NCBI GenBank assembly: GCA_009787075.1
Contig: WRGS01000157.1
Location: 1 to 7,463 of the forward strand
Origin: Paludibacter sp.
GTDB lineage: Bacteria > Bacteroidota > Bacteroidia > Bacteroidales > Paludibacteraceae
DNA: 7,463 bases
Reading direction: 5' to 3'
The number at the start of each line of letters is the position of its first letter. Positions within the stretch are counted from its first letter, which is position 1. The notes below the pieces were generated by a model. It was given only the letters and a program-made list of their open reading frames with translations. It made no database searches and was not told the origin of the DNA. Below are positions 1 to 6,428 of this stretch, piece after piece. Both the position numbers and the translations under genes were made by a program.

Positions 1-534
1 TTTTATTTTATTATTAAAAAAAGTCATAATTTCGGCGGCAATATCATTATATATAAAAGCCTCAGTCATAGATAACCGCGTAGGACTTGTATGGGTAAGG
101 ATATATGCGGCTTGCGTACGGGCGACAGTTGCGAACATTTGCTCGTCCCACATTCCGCCGCCTACATCGTTAATAATATGCACGTTATAATTTTCGCAAA
201 CGTTTGTAGCAACGCTTGCACGGAAAGTATCAACCGAAATTATTGCATTCGGAAAATGTTTTAAAATCAACTCTACGGCAATACAAACGCGGCGTATTTC
301 TTCAGTTTCCGAAACATTTTCCGCATTCGGACGGGTAGAAAAACCTCCAATATCAATAATTTGCGCACCATCTGATAAAATTTTTTCAGCGGCATGCAAT
401 ATTTCAATATCGCAAACGTTTCTACTATTACTGTAAAATGAATCGGGAGTAATATTTACAATCCCCATCACAACAGGAAATTCGAAATTGACCAATGAAT
501 TGTTAATTTTCAATGTGTTTTTGAAATTTTTCAT
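1..534 (-). CDS. folP: Dihydropteroate synthase, N-terminal part (cut by window edge)
   Basis: This gene encodes the cytoplasmic TIM-barrel enzyme that joins 4-aminobenzoate to 6-hydroxymethyl-dihydropterin diphosphate, making dihydropteroate in folate synthesis; it is the sulfonamide target. The ATG is at 534-532 on the minus strand. The frame stays open for 178 codons to base 1, about two thirds of the usual 270-290 residues, so the C-terminus with the late pterin and phosphate-binding residues is outside the window. Visible family motifs, in order, are MGIVNITPDSF (residues 23-33), DIGGFSTRP (61-69), SVDT (100-103) and INDV (122-125). The next conserved segment, usually MHxxGxP, reads THTSPTR at 147-153, which is unusual (see findings). 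The gene is divergent from gldJ and has no visible partner here. The family assignment is secure; whether this copy has normal activity cannot be judged from the fragment. Confidence 0.95.
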   Translation of the reverse strand, partial: MKNFKNTLKINNSLVNFEFPVVMGIVNITPDSFYSNSRNVCDIEILHAAEKILSDGAQIIDIGGFSTRPNAENVSETEEIRRVCIAVELILKHFPNAIISVDTFRASVATNVCENYNVHIINDVGGGMWDEQMFATVARTQAAYILTHTSPTRLSMTEAFIYNDIAAEIMTFFNNKIK

Positions 535-596
535 AAAGTAAATACAATAAAAAATATTTTTTGCAGTTATTACAAAATATTTACAATTTTTTTCGA

Positions 597-623
597 CAAA
601 AATAATTAAAAATTTTTCTCAAA
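597..623 (-). promoter_or_regulatory. Candidate folP promoter (weak)
   Basis: Read on the minus strand, bases 604-597 give TATTTTTG, a match to the Bacteroidota -7 element TAnnTTTG, about 60 bases upstream of the folP ATG. A TTTG lies at 623-620, but the spacer is only 15 bases where 19-21 is usual. The -7 match alone could arise by chance in such AT-rich DNA. Confidence 0.3.
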
Positions 624-624
624 A

Positions 625-656
625 TTTGTTTGCACATAAAAAAAAGTGTATTTTTG
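625..656 (+). promoter_or_regulatory. gldJ promoter, Bacteroidota type
   Basis: TTTG at 625-628, a 20-base spacer and TATTTTTG at 649-656 match the primary sigma factor consensus of this phylum (TTTG, N19-21, TAnnTTTG). Transcription would start near 661-664, leaving a leader of about 40 bases before the ATG at 702. This placement also rules out the upstream TTG at 630 as the start codon, because it would lie ahead of the transcript. Confidence 0.75.
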
Positions 657-701
657 TACGCTCAAATTTTGAATAACAACCATCTATTTTATTATAAGTA
701 T

Positions 702-2231
702 ATGATAAACAGGTCATTATTAATTAAAAACGTATTAATTACGCTGGCTATTTCAGCGGTTTTATCCTCTTGTTCTAATTCAGGCAAGGGAGTTTCCAAC
801 ACAACAGGTTGGAAATACAACGATAAAAAAACTACCGGCTTTGTCGTCAAAGACGCAGTTAAAGGCATAACTCCTGCTGGAATGATAGCAATCGAAGGAG
901 GAACATTTACCATAGGCGAAAAAACAGAAGCGGTTACCGTACCACGCAATAACCTGCGCCGCCGTATTACCGTACCGTCTTTTTATATGGACCAGTACGA
1001 AGTTGCCAATGTAGACTGGCGTGAATACACCAATTGGATGCGGCTTGTTTTTGGGCAGGCTGCGCCGGAACTTGTAAAACGCGCAATGCCCGATAAAAAC
1101 GTTTGGCGTGAAGAATTGGCTTATAATGAGCCGCTTATACAGTATTATTTCGACCATCCAAACTTTAATCACTATCCTGTTGTGGGCGTAAGCTGGGAGC
1201 AGGCAATGGATTATTGCCAATGGCGTACTGACCGTGTTAATGAATATGCGTTGAGTAAATCAGGCTATATAAAATATCCTGATTTTAAATCGCTCGAAGG
1301 AATGGATATGCAGGAAATTTCAGAATCTGTTATTTTCAATACAGGTAAATATTTAAACAGCGATGCTTATGTGCCTGCCGAAGGTAAAAAGAAGAATAAA
1401 GACCTGTATGGAAATAATGTAAAACTTTCGATGGGCGACGGCATTCTCATACCTGATATTCGCCTGCCGACAGAGGCAGAATGGGAATTTGCCGCTTATG
1501 GTATTAAAGTTAGCAAAAAAGACAGAAAAGCAGGATTTGTGCAGGAAACGCGCGAATATCCATGGTCGGGGCAGCAAATGCGTAATGCTAAAAAAGGTAA
1601 ATATCGCGGTATGATGATGGCAAACTATGTGCGCGGACGCGGCGATATGATGGGTACTTCAGGCGCGTTGGACGACCGCGGAGTTTATCCTGTGGCTGTC
1701 GATAGTTATTTCCCTAACAATTTCGGACTTTTCAATATGGCAGGAAATGTAAATGAATGGGTTTTTGATGTTTATCGCGCAACTTCTTTTGACGAAGTTT
1801 CGGAATACAGTTCTTTCCGCGGTAATGTTTATGAAGACCTTGTAGTTGATGGTGAAGATGAAAACGGCAAACCTTTGTTTGTAATTGATTCTTTGGGACG
1901 CATTCAGAAACAGGTTGCTAAAAATGGCGACAAGCGCAATTTTAAAGACGGCGATCCAATGTCGCGCATAATGACTGATTTCTTGCTCGAAGGCGACACC
2001 ACAGGACTTTCCGCTTTGCAAAAAAGAGATTTTAAAATTGATCCGACAGATGTTCTTGCTCCAAAAATTGACGACCAAACTCGCGTTTATAAAGGCGGCT
2101 CATGGAAAGACCGCGTTTATTGGTTAAGCAGCGGCTCGCGCCGTTTCCTTAATCAGAAAGAACGTACAAACGACATCGGTTTCCGTTGTGCAATGAGTAT
2201 GATTGGCGAAACATCTAAAGCTGTAAAATAA
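702..2231 (+). CDS. gldJ: GldJ-like lipoprotein with FGE-sulfatase (SUMF1) domain
   Basis: The product resembles GldJ, a lipoprotein needed for gliding and for a working type IX secretion system in Flavobacterium, where it stabilises GldK. The start was chosen at ATG 702 (509 residues) because it gives a clean lipoprotein signal: basic start, hydrophobic run, lipobox LSSC with Cys24. An in-frame TTG at 630 adds 24 residues that spoil the signal and lies inside the promoter. After a short linker with GWKYND (36-41), an FGE-sulfatase-like domain spans about 60-498, with RLPTEAEWE (254-262), NMAGNVNEW (345-353), YKGGSWKDR (463-471) and GFRCAM (493-498). The linker motif, the RGNVY segment and the long insertions fit GldJ better than PorK/GldK, as does the absence of porL/M/N partners. 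The two catalytic cysteines of true formylglycine-generating enzyme are replaced, so a structural role is likely. It is a single-gene unit between its own promoter and terminator. A PorK/GldK paralog remains the main alternative. Confidence 0.82.
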   Translation: MINRSLLIKNVLITLAISAVLSSCSNSGKGVSNTTGWKYNDKKTTGFVVKDAVKGITPAGMIAIEGGTFTIGEKTEAVTVPRNNLRRRITVPSFYMDQYEVANVDWREYTNWMRLVFGQAAPELVKRAMPDKNVWREELAYNEPLIQYYFDHPNFNHYPVVGVSWEQAMDYCQWRTDRVNEYALSKSGYIKYPDFKSLEGMDMQEISESVIFNTGKYLNSDAYVPAEGKKKNKDLYGNNVKLSMGDGILIPDIRLPTEAEWEFAAYGIKVSKKDRKAGFVQETREYPWSGQQMRNAKKGKYRGMMMANYVRGRGDMMGTSGALDDRGVYPVAVDSYFPNNFGLFNMAGNVNEWVFDVYRATSFDEVSEYSSFRGNVYEDLVVDGEDENGKPLFVIDSLGRIQKQVAKNGDKRNFKDGDPMSRIMTDFLLEGDTTGLSALQKRDFKIDPTDVLAPKIDDQTRVYKGGSWKDRVYWLSSGSRRFLNQKERTNDIGFRCAMSMIGETSKAVK

Positions 2232-2266
2232 AATTTCACATAATCTTGTTATTATTTAAATTAAGT

Positions 2267-2296
2267 AAAGGCGGGGCTTTGAAAACCCGCCTTTTT
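2267..2296 (+). terminator. Intrinsic terminator after gldJ
   Basis: A perfect 9-base-pair stem (AAAGGCGGG at 2267-2275 with CCCGCCTTT at 2286-2294) encloses a 10-base loop, and its 3' arm runs into a five-T tract. It begins 36 bases past the gldJ stop and stands out as a GC-rich island in AT-rich DNA. Confidence 0.9.
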
Positions 2297-2336
2297 GCTT
2301 TGTATTATTAGTTGCTTTGTTATTTGAAACTAACAA

Positions 2337-2367
2337 GTTCAAAATTAGAAAAAAATAATTATCTTTG
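2337..2367 (+). promoter_or_regulatory. dcp promoter, -7 element clear, -33 weak
   Basis: TATCTTTG at 2360-2367 matches the TAnnTTTG element, with the ATG of dcp 40 bases further on. At the expected -33 spacing the sequence is GTTC (2337-2340), a poor match to TTTG. The nearest true TTTG, at 2323-2326, is too far away (33-base spacer). The promoter follows directly after the gldJ terminator, which supports it. Confidence 0.65.
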
Positions 2368-2407
2368 CACAAAATATTTTTTTAATATAAACTAAAAACA
2401 TTTTTTT

Positions 2408-4525
2408 ATGAGAAAATTGTTTTATTTATTGATTATCAGCGCATTAGTAATGACTTCGTGTAATAACAAAACGAAAAATCTTGAAAATAATCCGTTCCTT
2501 GCCGAATGGGACACGCCTTATAGTGTTCCGCCGTTCGATAAAATTAAAATTACGGATTACATGCCCGCCTTTGAAGAAGGAATGCGGCTGCATACAGCGC
2601 AAATTGACTCAATAACTAATAACGCTGCCGAGCCGACTTTCGACAATACGATTGTGGCAATGGAGTTTAGCGGCGAGGTTTTGCAAAAAGTTTCATCTGT
2701 ATTTTTCAACCTTGAACAGACAGATACTGATGAAAAAATGCAGCAAATTTCTGAAGACATTTCGCCAAAACTGACCGAACACAACGATAACATTTACCTG
2801 AATGAAAAACTTTTTGCCCGTATCAAAACGTTGAACGACAAAAAGGCACTTTTGAGTTTAAACAGCGAACAAACACGATTACTGGAAAAATATTATCGCA
2901 ATTTTGTTCGCAGCGGAGCAGAACTTGATGATGCGAAAAAAGCTGAACTGCGCAATTTGAACAAAGATTTGGCTCTTGCCGAATTGAAATTTGGCAAAAA
3001 TGTGCTTGCGTCAATAAAATCGTACAAAAAATTTGTGGAAAAAGAATCGGAACTTGCAGGTTTGCCCGAAAGTATTAAGCAATCTGCCGCAGAGGCAGCC
3101 GAGAGTGCAGGACAAAAAGGTAAATGGCTTTTTACAACCGACAAAGCAAGTTTTTTGCCCGTTCTGCAATATGCCGACAACCGCGAACTGCGCCGCGAAT
3201 TGCTCACTGCATTTTCCACGCTTGCAAATCATAACGATTCGACGGATAATAAAACGGTGGTAAGCAAAATTATGAAACTTCGCGTGAAAAAAGCGCAACT
3301 ACTTGGCTTCCAATCGCCTGCGGCATTTATTCTTGAAGATAAAATGGCAAAAACGCCGAAAACAGTTTTTGATTTTATGCAAACAGTGTGGCAACCTGCT
3401 GTAAATCAGGCAAAAATAGAACGCGCCGAATTGCAGGCGCTGATGGATAAAGACGGCAAAGGCGAAAAACTTGAAGCGTGGGATTGGGCTTATTATGCCG
3501 AAAAACTGCGCAAACAGAAATATGACCTCGACGAAGAGGCTATTCGTCAATATTTTAAAATGGAAAATGTGCGTCAGGGCGTATTCGATTTGGCTACGAA
3601 ACTTTACGGAATTACATTTAAAAAAGTTACAAATGTGCCTTTGTACAATCCTGATGCCGAAACATTTGAAGTAAATGACAGCGATGGAAAGTTGCTCGGA
3701 CTGTTGTACACCGATTATTTTCCACGTGCTGGCAAACGTGCAGGCGCGTGGATGGACAATATTTGCAACCAGTATATTAAAGACGGAAAAGACCACCGCC
3801 CTGTGATTGTCAATGTTGGAAATCTGACAAAAGGAAAAGCAGGCGAGCCGTCGCTGCTGACTATCGATGATGTGGAAACCGTTTTTCATGAATTTGGACA
3901 CGCTTTGCACGGTTTGCTCTCGCAATGCACTTATCCTTCAACATCGGGAACGTCTGTAACGCGCGATTTTGTGGAATTGCCTTCGCAAATTATGGAAAAT
4001 TGGTGCTTTGAACCCGAAGTGCTGAAAACTTATGCCAAACATTATAAAACAGGCGAAATTATTCCGCAGGAATTTATCGACAAACTTGCTGCCGCTCAAC
4101 AGTTTAATCAAGGTTTTGCGATGACCGAACTACTTGCAGCTGCATATCTTGATATGGATTTTCACGCAAGAACCGATACAACCGATTTTAATGTAGAACA
4201 GTTTGAAAAACAGGCAATGAACGCCATCGGCTTAATCCCCGAAATTATTGTGCGCTATCGTTCCACTTATTTCAGCCATATTTTTGATGGAGATGGCTAC
4301 GCAGCAGGATATTACAGTTATATTTGGGCAGAAGTGCTTGATGCTGATGCATTTGCGGCGTTCAAAGAAAGCGGCGATATTTTCAACAAACAAATTGCTA
4401 CCGATTTTCGTAAAAATATTCTTGAAAAAGGCGATTCGCAAGACCCGATGACGCTTTATGAAAATTTCCGCCACGCAAAACCAAAAGCGGACGCATTGCT
4501 CAAACGAAGAGGATTTATAAAATAA
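2408..4525 (+). CDS. dcp: Peptidyl-dipeptidase Dcp, M3 zinc metallopeptidase, lipoprotein
   Basis: This is an M3-family zinc peptidase; Dcp releases dipeptides from the C-termini of oligopeptides. The 705 residues match the usual Dcp length. The zinc site is complete: HEFGH at 494-498 supplies the two histidines and the catalytic glutamate, and Glu523 in RDFVELPSQ (519-527) is the third ligand. The Tyr/Gly-rich substrate-binding stretch near the C-terminus (about 618-643, with YFSHIF and GYYSYIW) is present. The RDFVE-PSQ context and the GEPSLLTIDDV lead-in resemble Dcp more than oligopeptidase A. The N-terminus is a short lipoprotein signal ending MTSC (Cys18), so the enzyme is probably membrane-anchored and faces the periplasm. 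No acidic residues follow the cysteine closely, which gives no support for surface export. ATG 2408 is the only sensible start, lying just upstream of the signal. The gene probably leads a transcript with bfr 44 bases downstream. Confidence 0.93.
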   Translation: MRKLFYLLIISALVMTSCNNKTKNLENNPFLAEWDTPYSVPPFDKIKITDYMPAFEEGMRLHTAQIDSITNNAAEPTFDNTIVAMEFSGEVLQKVSSVFFNLEQTDTDEKMQQISEDISPKLTEHNDNIYLNEKLFARIKTLNDKKALLSLNSEQTRLLEKYYRNFVRSGAELDDAKKAELRNLNKDLALAELKFGKNVLASIKSYKKFVEKESELAGLPESIKQSAAEAAESAGQKGKWLFTTDKASFLPVLQYADNRELRRELLTAFSTLANHNDSTDNKTVVSKIMKLRVKKAQLLGFQSPAAFILEDKMAKTPKTVFDFMQTVWQPAVNQAKIERAELQALMDKDGKGEKLEAWDWAYYAEKLRKQKYDLDEEAIRQYFKMENVRQGVFDLATKLYGITFKKVTNVPLYNPDAETFEVNDSDGKLLGLLYTDYFPRAGKRAGAWMDNICNQYIKDGKDHRPVIVNVGNLTKGKAGEPSLLTIDDVETVFHEFGHALHGLLSQCTYPSTSGTSVTRDFVELPSQIMENWCFEPEVLKTYAKHYKTGEIIPQEFIDKLAAAQQFNQGFAMTELLAAAYLDMDFHARTDTTDFNVEQFEKQAMNAIGLIPEIIVRYRSTYFSHIFDGDGYAAGYYSYIWAEVLDADAFAAFKESGDIFNKQIATDFRKNILEKGDSQDPMTLYENFRHAKPKADALLKRRGFIK

Positions 4526-4569
4526 TTTCTAAAATCAGAAAAACAAATAATTTTTAAAAATAAAATATT

Positions 4570-5073
4570 ATGGTAAAAAGAGAAAAAAGTATTGAATTGC
4601 TCAACCGCGCAGTTGCAGGTGAAATGACGGCGTTAAACCAATATATGTATTTCCATTTTTTGTTGGAAGATATGGGTTACGAACTTATTTCCGGCTATTT
4701 TAAGCGCACGGCGATTGCCGAAATGATGCACGTTGAACGCTTGGCGGAACGTATTTTGTTCCTCAAGGGCGAGGTGGAAATGAAGCCGTCCGACGAAGTT
4801 GCAAAAATTCATGATGTAAAACAAATGCTTGAAAAAGCGGAACAACTTGAAACTGACACAATTATCTGCTACAACCAATGGGCGCGCGAAGCAGGCGATG
4901 CATCTGACGCTTCAACAAAAAAACTGTTTGAAGACTTGATTGTTGAAGAAGAAGCACATCAAGACCGCTTTGATACCGAAATTGAAAATATGAAAAATTT
5001 TGGCGACAGTTATTTGGCTTTGCAGTCAATTGAAAACAGCAAAAAAGCCGCAAGCGGCTCGCTGACAACTTGA
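4570..5073 (+). CDS. bfr: Bacterioferritin (heme-type ferritin)
   Basis: This gene encodes a cytoplasmic iron-storage protein; the family forms 24-subunit cages that oxidise Fe(II) and store ferric mineral. All six di-iron ferroxidase ligands of Escherichia coli Bfr occur at the same numbers here: Glu18, Glu51, His54, Glu94, Glu127 and His130. Met52, the residue that binds heme between two subunits in Bfr, is also present in the EMMH motif (51-54). This favours a true heme-binding bacterioferritin over ordinary ferritin or Dps. The length is 167 residues against about 158 in E. coli; the excess is a polar C-terminal tail rich in Ser, Lys and Ala. The start at ATG 4570 gives the exact family numbering. 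There is no promoter-like TAnnTTTG and no terminator in the 44 bases after dcp, so co-transcription with dcp is likely. An intrinsic terminator follows. No iron-responsive operator was recognised. Confidence 0.95.
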   Translation: MVKREKSIELLNRAVAGEMTALNQYMYFHFLLEDMGYELISGYFKRTAIAEMMHVERLAERILFLKGEVEMKPSDEVAKIHDVKQMLEKAEQLETDTIICYNQWAREAGDASDASTKKLFEDLIVEEEAHQDRFDTEIENMKNFGDSYLALQSIENSKKAASGSLTT

Positions 5074-5082
5074 TTTAAAACT

Positions 5083-5128
5083 TTAACCCTGCTGAAATTT
5101 ATTTTAGCGGGGTTGATTTTTTGTTTTT
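5083..5128 (+). terminator. Intrinsic terminator after bfr
   Basis: AACCCTGCT (5085-5093) pairs with AGCGGGGTT (5106-5114), including one G-U pair. Two more pairs (one G-U) extend the base to 5083-5116, around a 12-base AT-rich loop. T-tracts at 5117-5122 and 5124-5128 follow. It starts 10 bases after the bfr stop and separates bfr from pgk. Confidence 0.88.
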
Positions 5129-5149
5129 ATTCAAAAAAAAATATTTTTG
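5120..5149 (+). promoter_or_regulatory. pgk promoter, -33 inside the bfr terminator T-tract
   Basis: TATTTTTG at 5142-5149 is a full match to the -7 element. TTTG at 5120-5123 lies 18 bases upstream, one short of the usual 19-21, and forms part of the T-tract of the preceding terminator. Transcription would start near 5155, giving a leader of about 20 bases before ATG 5176. AAGG at 5171-5174 is only one base from the ATG and is too close to act as a ribosome binding site. Confidence 0.7.
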
Positions 5150-5175
5150 TAAAATAATTTTTAATAATATAAGGT

Positions 5176-6423
5176 ATGCAAAACATTGATTCATACAATT
5201 TTAAAGGTAAAAAAGCCTTCGTGCGCGTTGATTTTAACGTGCCGCTTGACGAAAATGCAAATATCACGGACGACACGCGAATTGTTGCCGCATTGCCGAC
5301 TTTGAAAAAAATTCTTGCAGACGGCGGACGGTTAATTATCGCCTCGCATCTTGGGCGACCAGAGAAAAATCCCGACCCGAAATATTCATTGAAACAGATT
5401 TTACCGCACGTTAGCCAACTTCTCGGCGTTGATGTGAAATTTGCACCCGACTGCGCTCACGCGCAATCGGAAGTTGCTGCGCTAAAAGACGGCGAGGCGT
5501 TGATGCTTGAAAATCTGCGCTTTTACGCAGAAGAAGAAGGCAAGCCGCGCGGCGAATTTACTGACGATGACGAAAAAGCCGCCGCCAAAAAGGCGATGAA
5601 AGAAAGTCAGAAAGAATTTACAAAAACGCTCGCCTCTTATGCCGATTGTTATGTAAATGATGCTTTTGGCACTGCGCACCGCGCTCACGCATCTACCGCG
5701 CTGATTGCCGCATTTTTTCCAAACGATAAAATGTTCGGTTATTTGATGGAAAAGGAAGTAATTGCTGTTGAGAAAGTTATGAGCAATATTGAACGTCCTT
5801 TTACCGCAATTATGGGCGGCTCAAAAGTTTCAACAAAAATTGAAATTATCGAAAATCTGCTTACAAAAGTTGATAATTTGATAATTACAGGCGGAATGAC
5901 TTATACCTTTACCAAAGCCACAGGCGGAAAAATAGGCGATTCTATTTGCGAAAACGACAAACTTGATTTGGCTTTGGAATTGATAGAAAAAGCAAAGAAA
6001 AACGGCGTAAATCTGGTTTTGGCAGTTGATGCAAAAATTGCGGACAGTTTTTCCAACGATGCAAAAACCGCGTTTGTCGATGTTGATAAAATCCCTGACG
6101 GCTGGGAAGGAATGGATATCGGACCAGAATCTGAAAAACTTTTTGCCGAAGTTATTAAAAGTTCAAAAACAATTCTTTGGAATGGTCCTACGGGCGTTTT
6201 TGAATTTGAAAACTTTACTCATGGCACACGCGCAGTGGGCGAAGCGGTAGTTGAAGCAACCAAAAACGGCGCATTTTCACTTGTCGGCGGCGGCGATTCT
6301 GTGGCTGCTGTTAATAAATTTGGAATTGCAAACGGCGTTTCCTACGTTTCCACAGGCGGCGGCGCACTTTTGGAAGCAATTCAAGGCATAACACTTCCCG
6401 GAATTGCGGCGATAAAAGAATAG
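5176..6423 (+). CDS. pgk: Phosphoglycerate kinase
   Basis: This glycolytic enzyme transfers phosphate between 1,3-bisphosphoglycerate and ADP, giving 3-phosphoglycerate and ATP, in the cytoplasm. The 415-residue protein is complete. The N-terminal, 3-phosphoglycerate-binding domain shows RVDFNVP (17-23), Arg35, SHLGRP (57-62) and NDAFGTAHRAH (161-171). The C-terminal nucleotide domain shows MGGSKVSTK (213-221), WNGPTGVFE (335-343), GGGDS with Asp374 (371-375) and the STGGGA loop near 392-397. A charged Lys/Glu/Ala-rich insertion at about 119-148, after the ENLRF motif, makes it longer than the E. coli enzyme and is typical of Bacteroidota. It is apparently transcribed alone from the promoter just upstream. 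No gapdh or tpi lies beside it, so it is not in a glycolytic cluster here. Its stop is 5 bases from that of convergent hemW, and its terminator lies within hemW. Confidence 0.98.
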   Translation: MQNIDSYNFKGKKAFVRVDFNVPLDENANITDDTRIVAALPTLKKILADGGRLIIASHLGRPEKNPDPKYSLKQILPHVSQLLGVDVKFAPDCAHAQSEVAALKDGEALMLENLRFYAEEEGKPRGEFTDDDEKAAAKKAMKESQKEFTKTLASYADCYVNDAFGTAHRAHASTALIAAFFPNDKMFGYLMEKEVIAVEKVMSNIERPFTAIMGGSKVSTKIEIIENLLTKVDNLIITGGMTYTFTKATGGKIGDSICENDKLDLALELIEKAKKNGVNLVLAVDAKIADSFSNDAKTAFVDVDKIPDGWEGMDIGPESEKLFAEVIKSSKTILWNGPTGVFEFENFTHGTRAVGEAVVEATKNGAFSLVGGGDSVAAVNKFGIANGVSYVSTGGGALLEAIQGITLPGIAAIKE

Positions 6424-6428
6424 AAACC

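Noticed and set aside
541..590. Three TACAA repeats (543, 571, 582) in the folP-gldJ gap, as possible operators
   Set aside because: The spacing is irregular, the sequence is low complexity and there is no dyad symmetry, so chance is sufficient.
630..701. N-terminal extension of gldJ from TTG 630
   Set aside because: The codon lies inside the promoter, ahead of the predicted transcript start, and the added residues would disrupt the lipoprotein signal.
780..1220. Open frame of 146 codons antisense to gldJ
   Set aside because: It overlaps the conserved FGE-like domain, has no family motif and no upstream signals, and is best explained as a shadow of gldJ codon use.
3299..3925. Long open frame (208 codons) on the minus strand inside dcp
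   Set aside because: It is wholly antisense to a strongly conserved M3 peptidase region including the zinc site, has no recognisable motif and no promoter, and its Cys/Phe/His-rich composition is typical of a reverse-strand shadow.
4526..4541. Small inverted repeat TTTCT/AGAAA after dcp
   Set aside because: Only five mostly A-T pairs around a six-base loop and no following T-tract; too weak for a terminator and expected by chance in AT-rich DNA.
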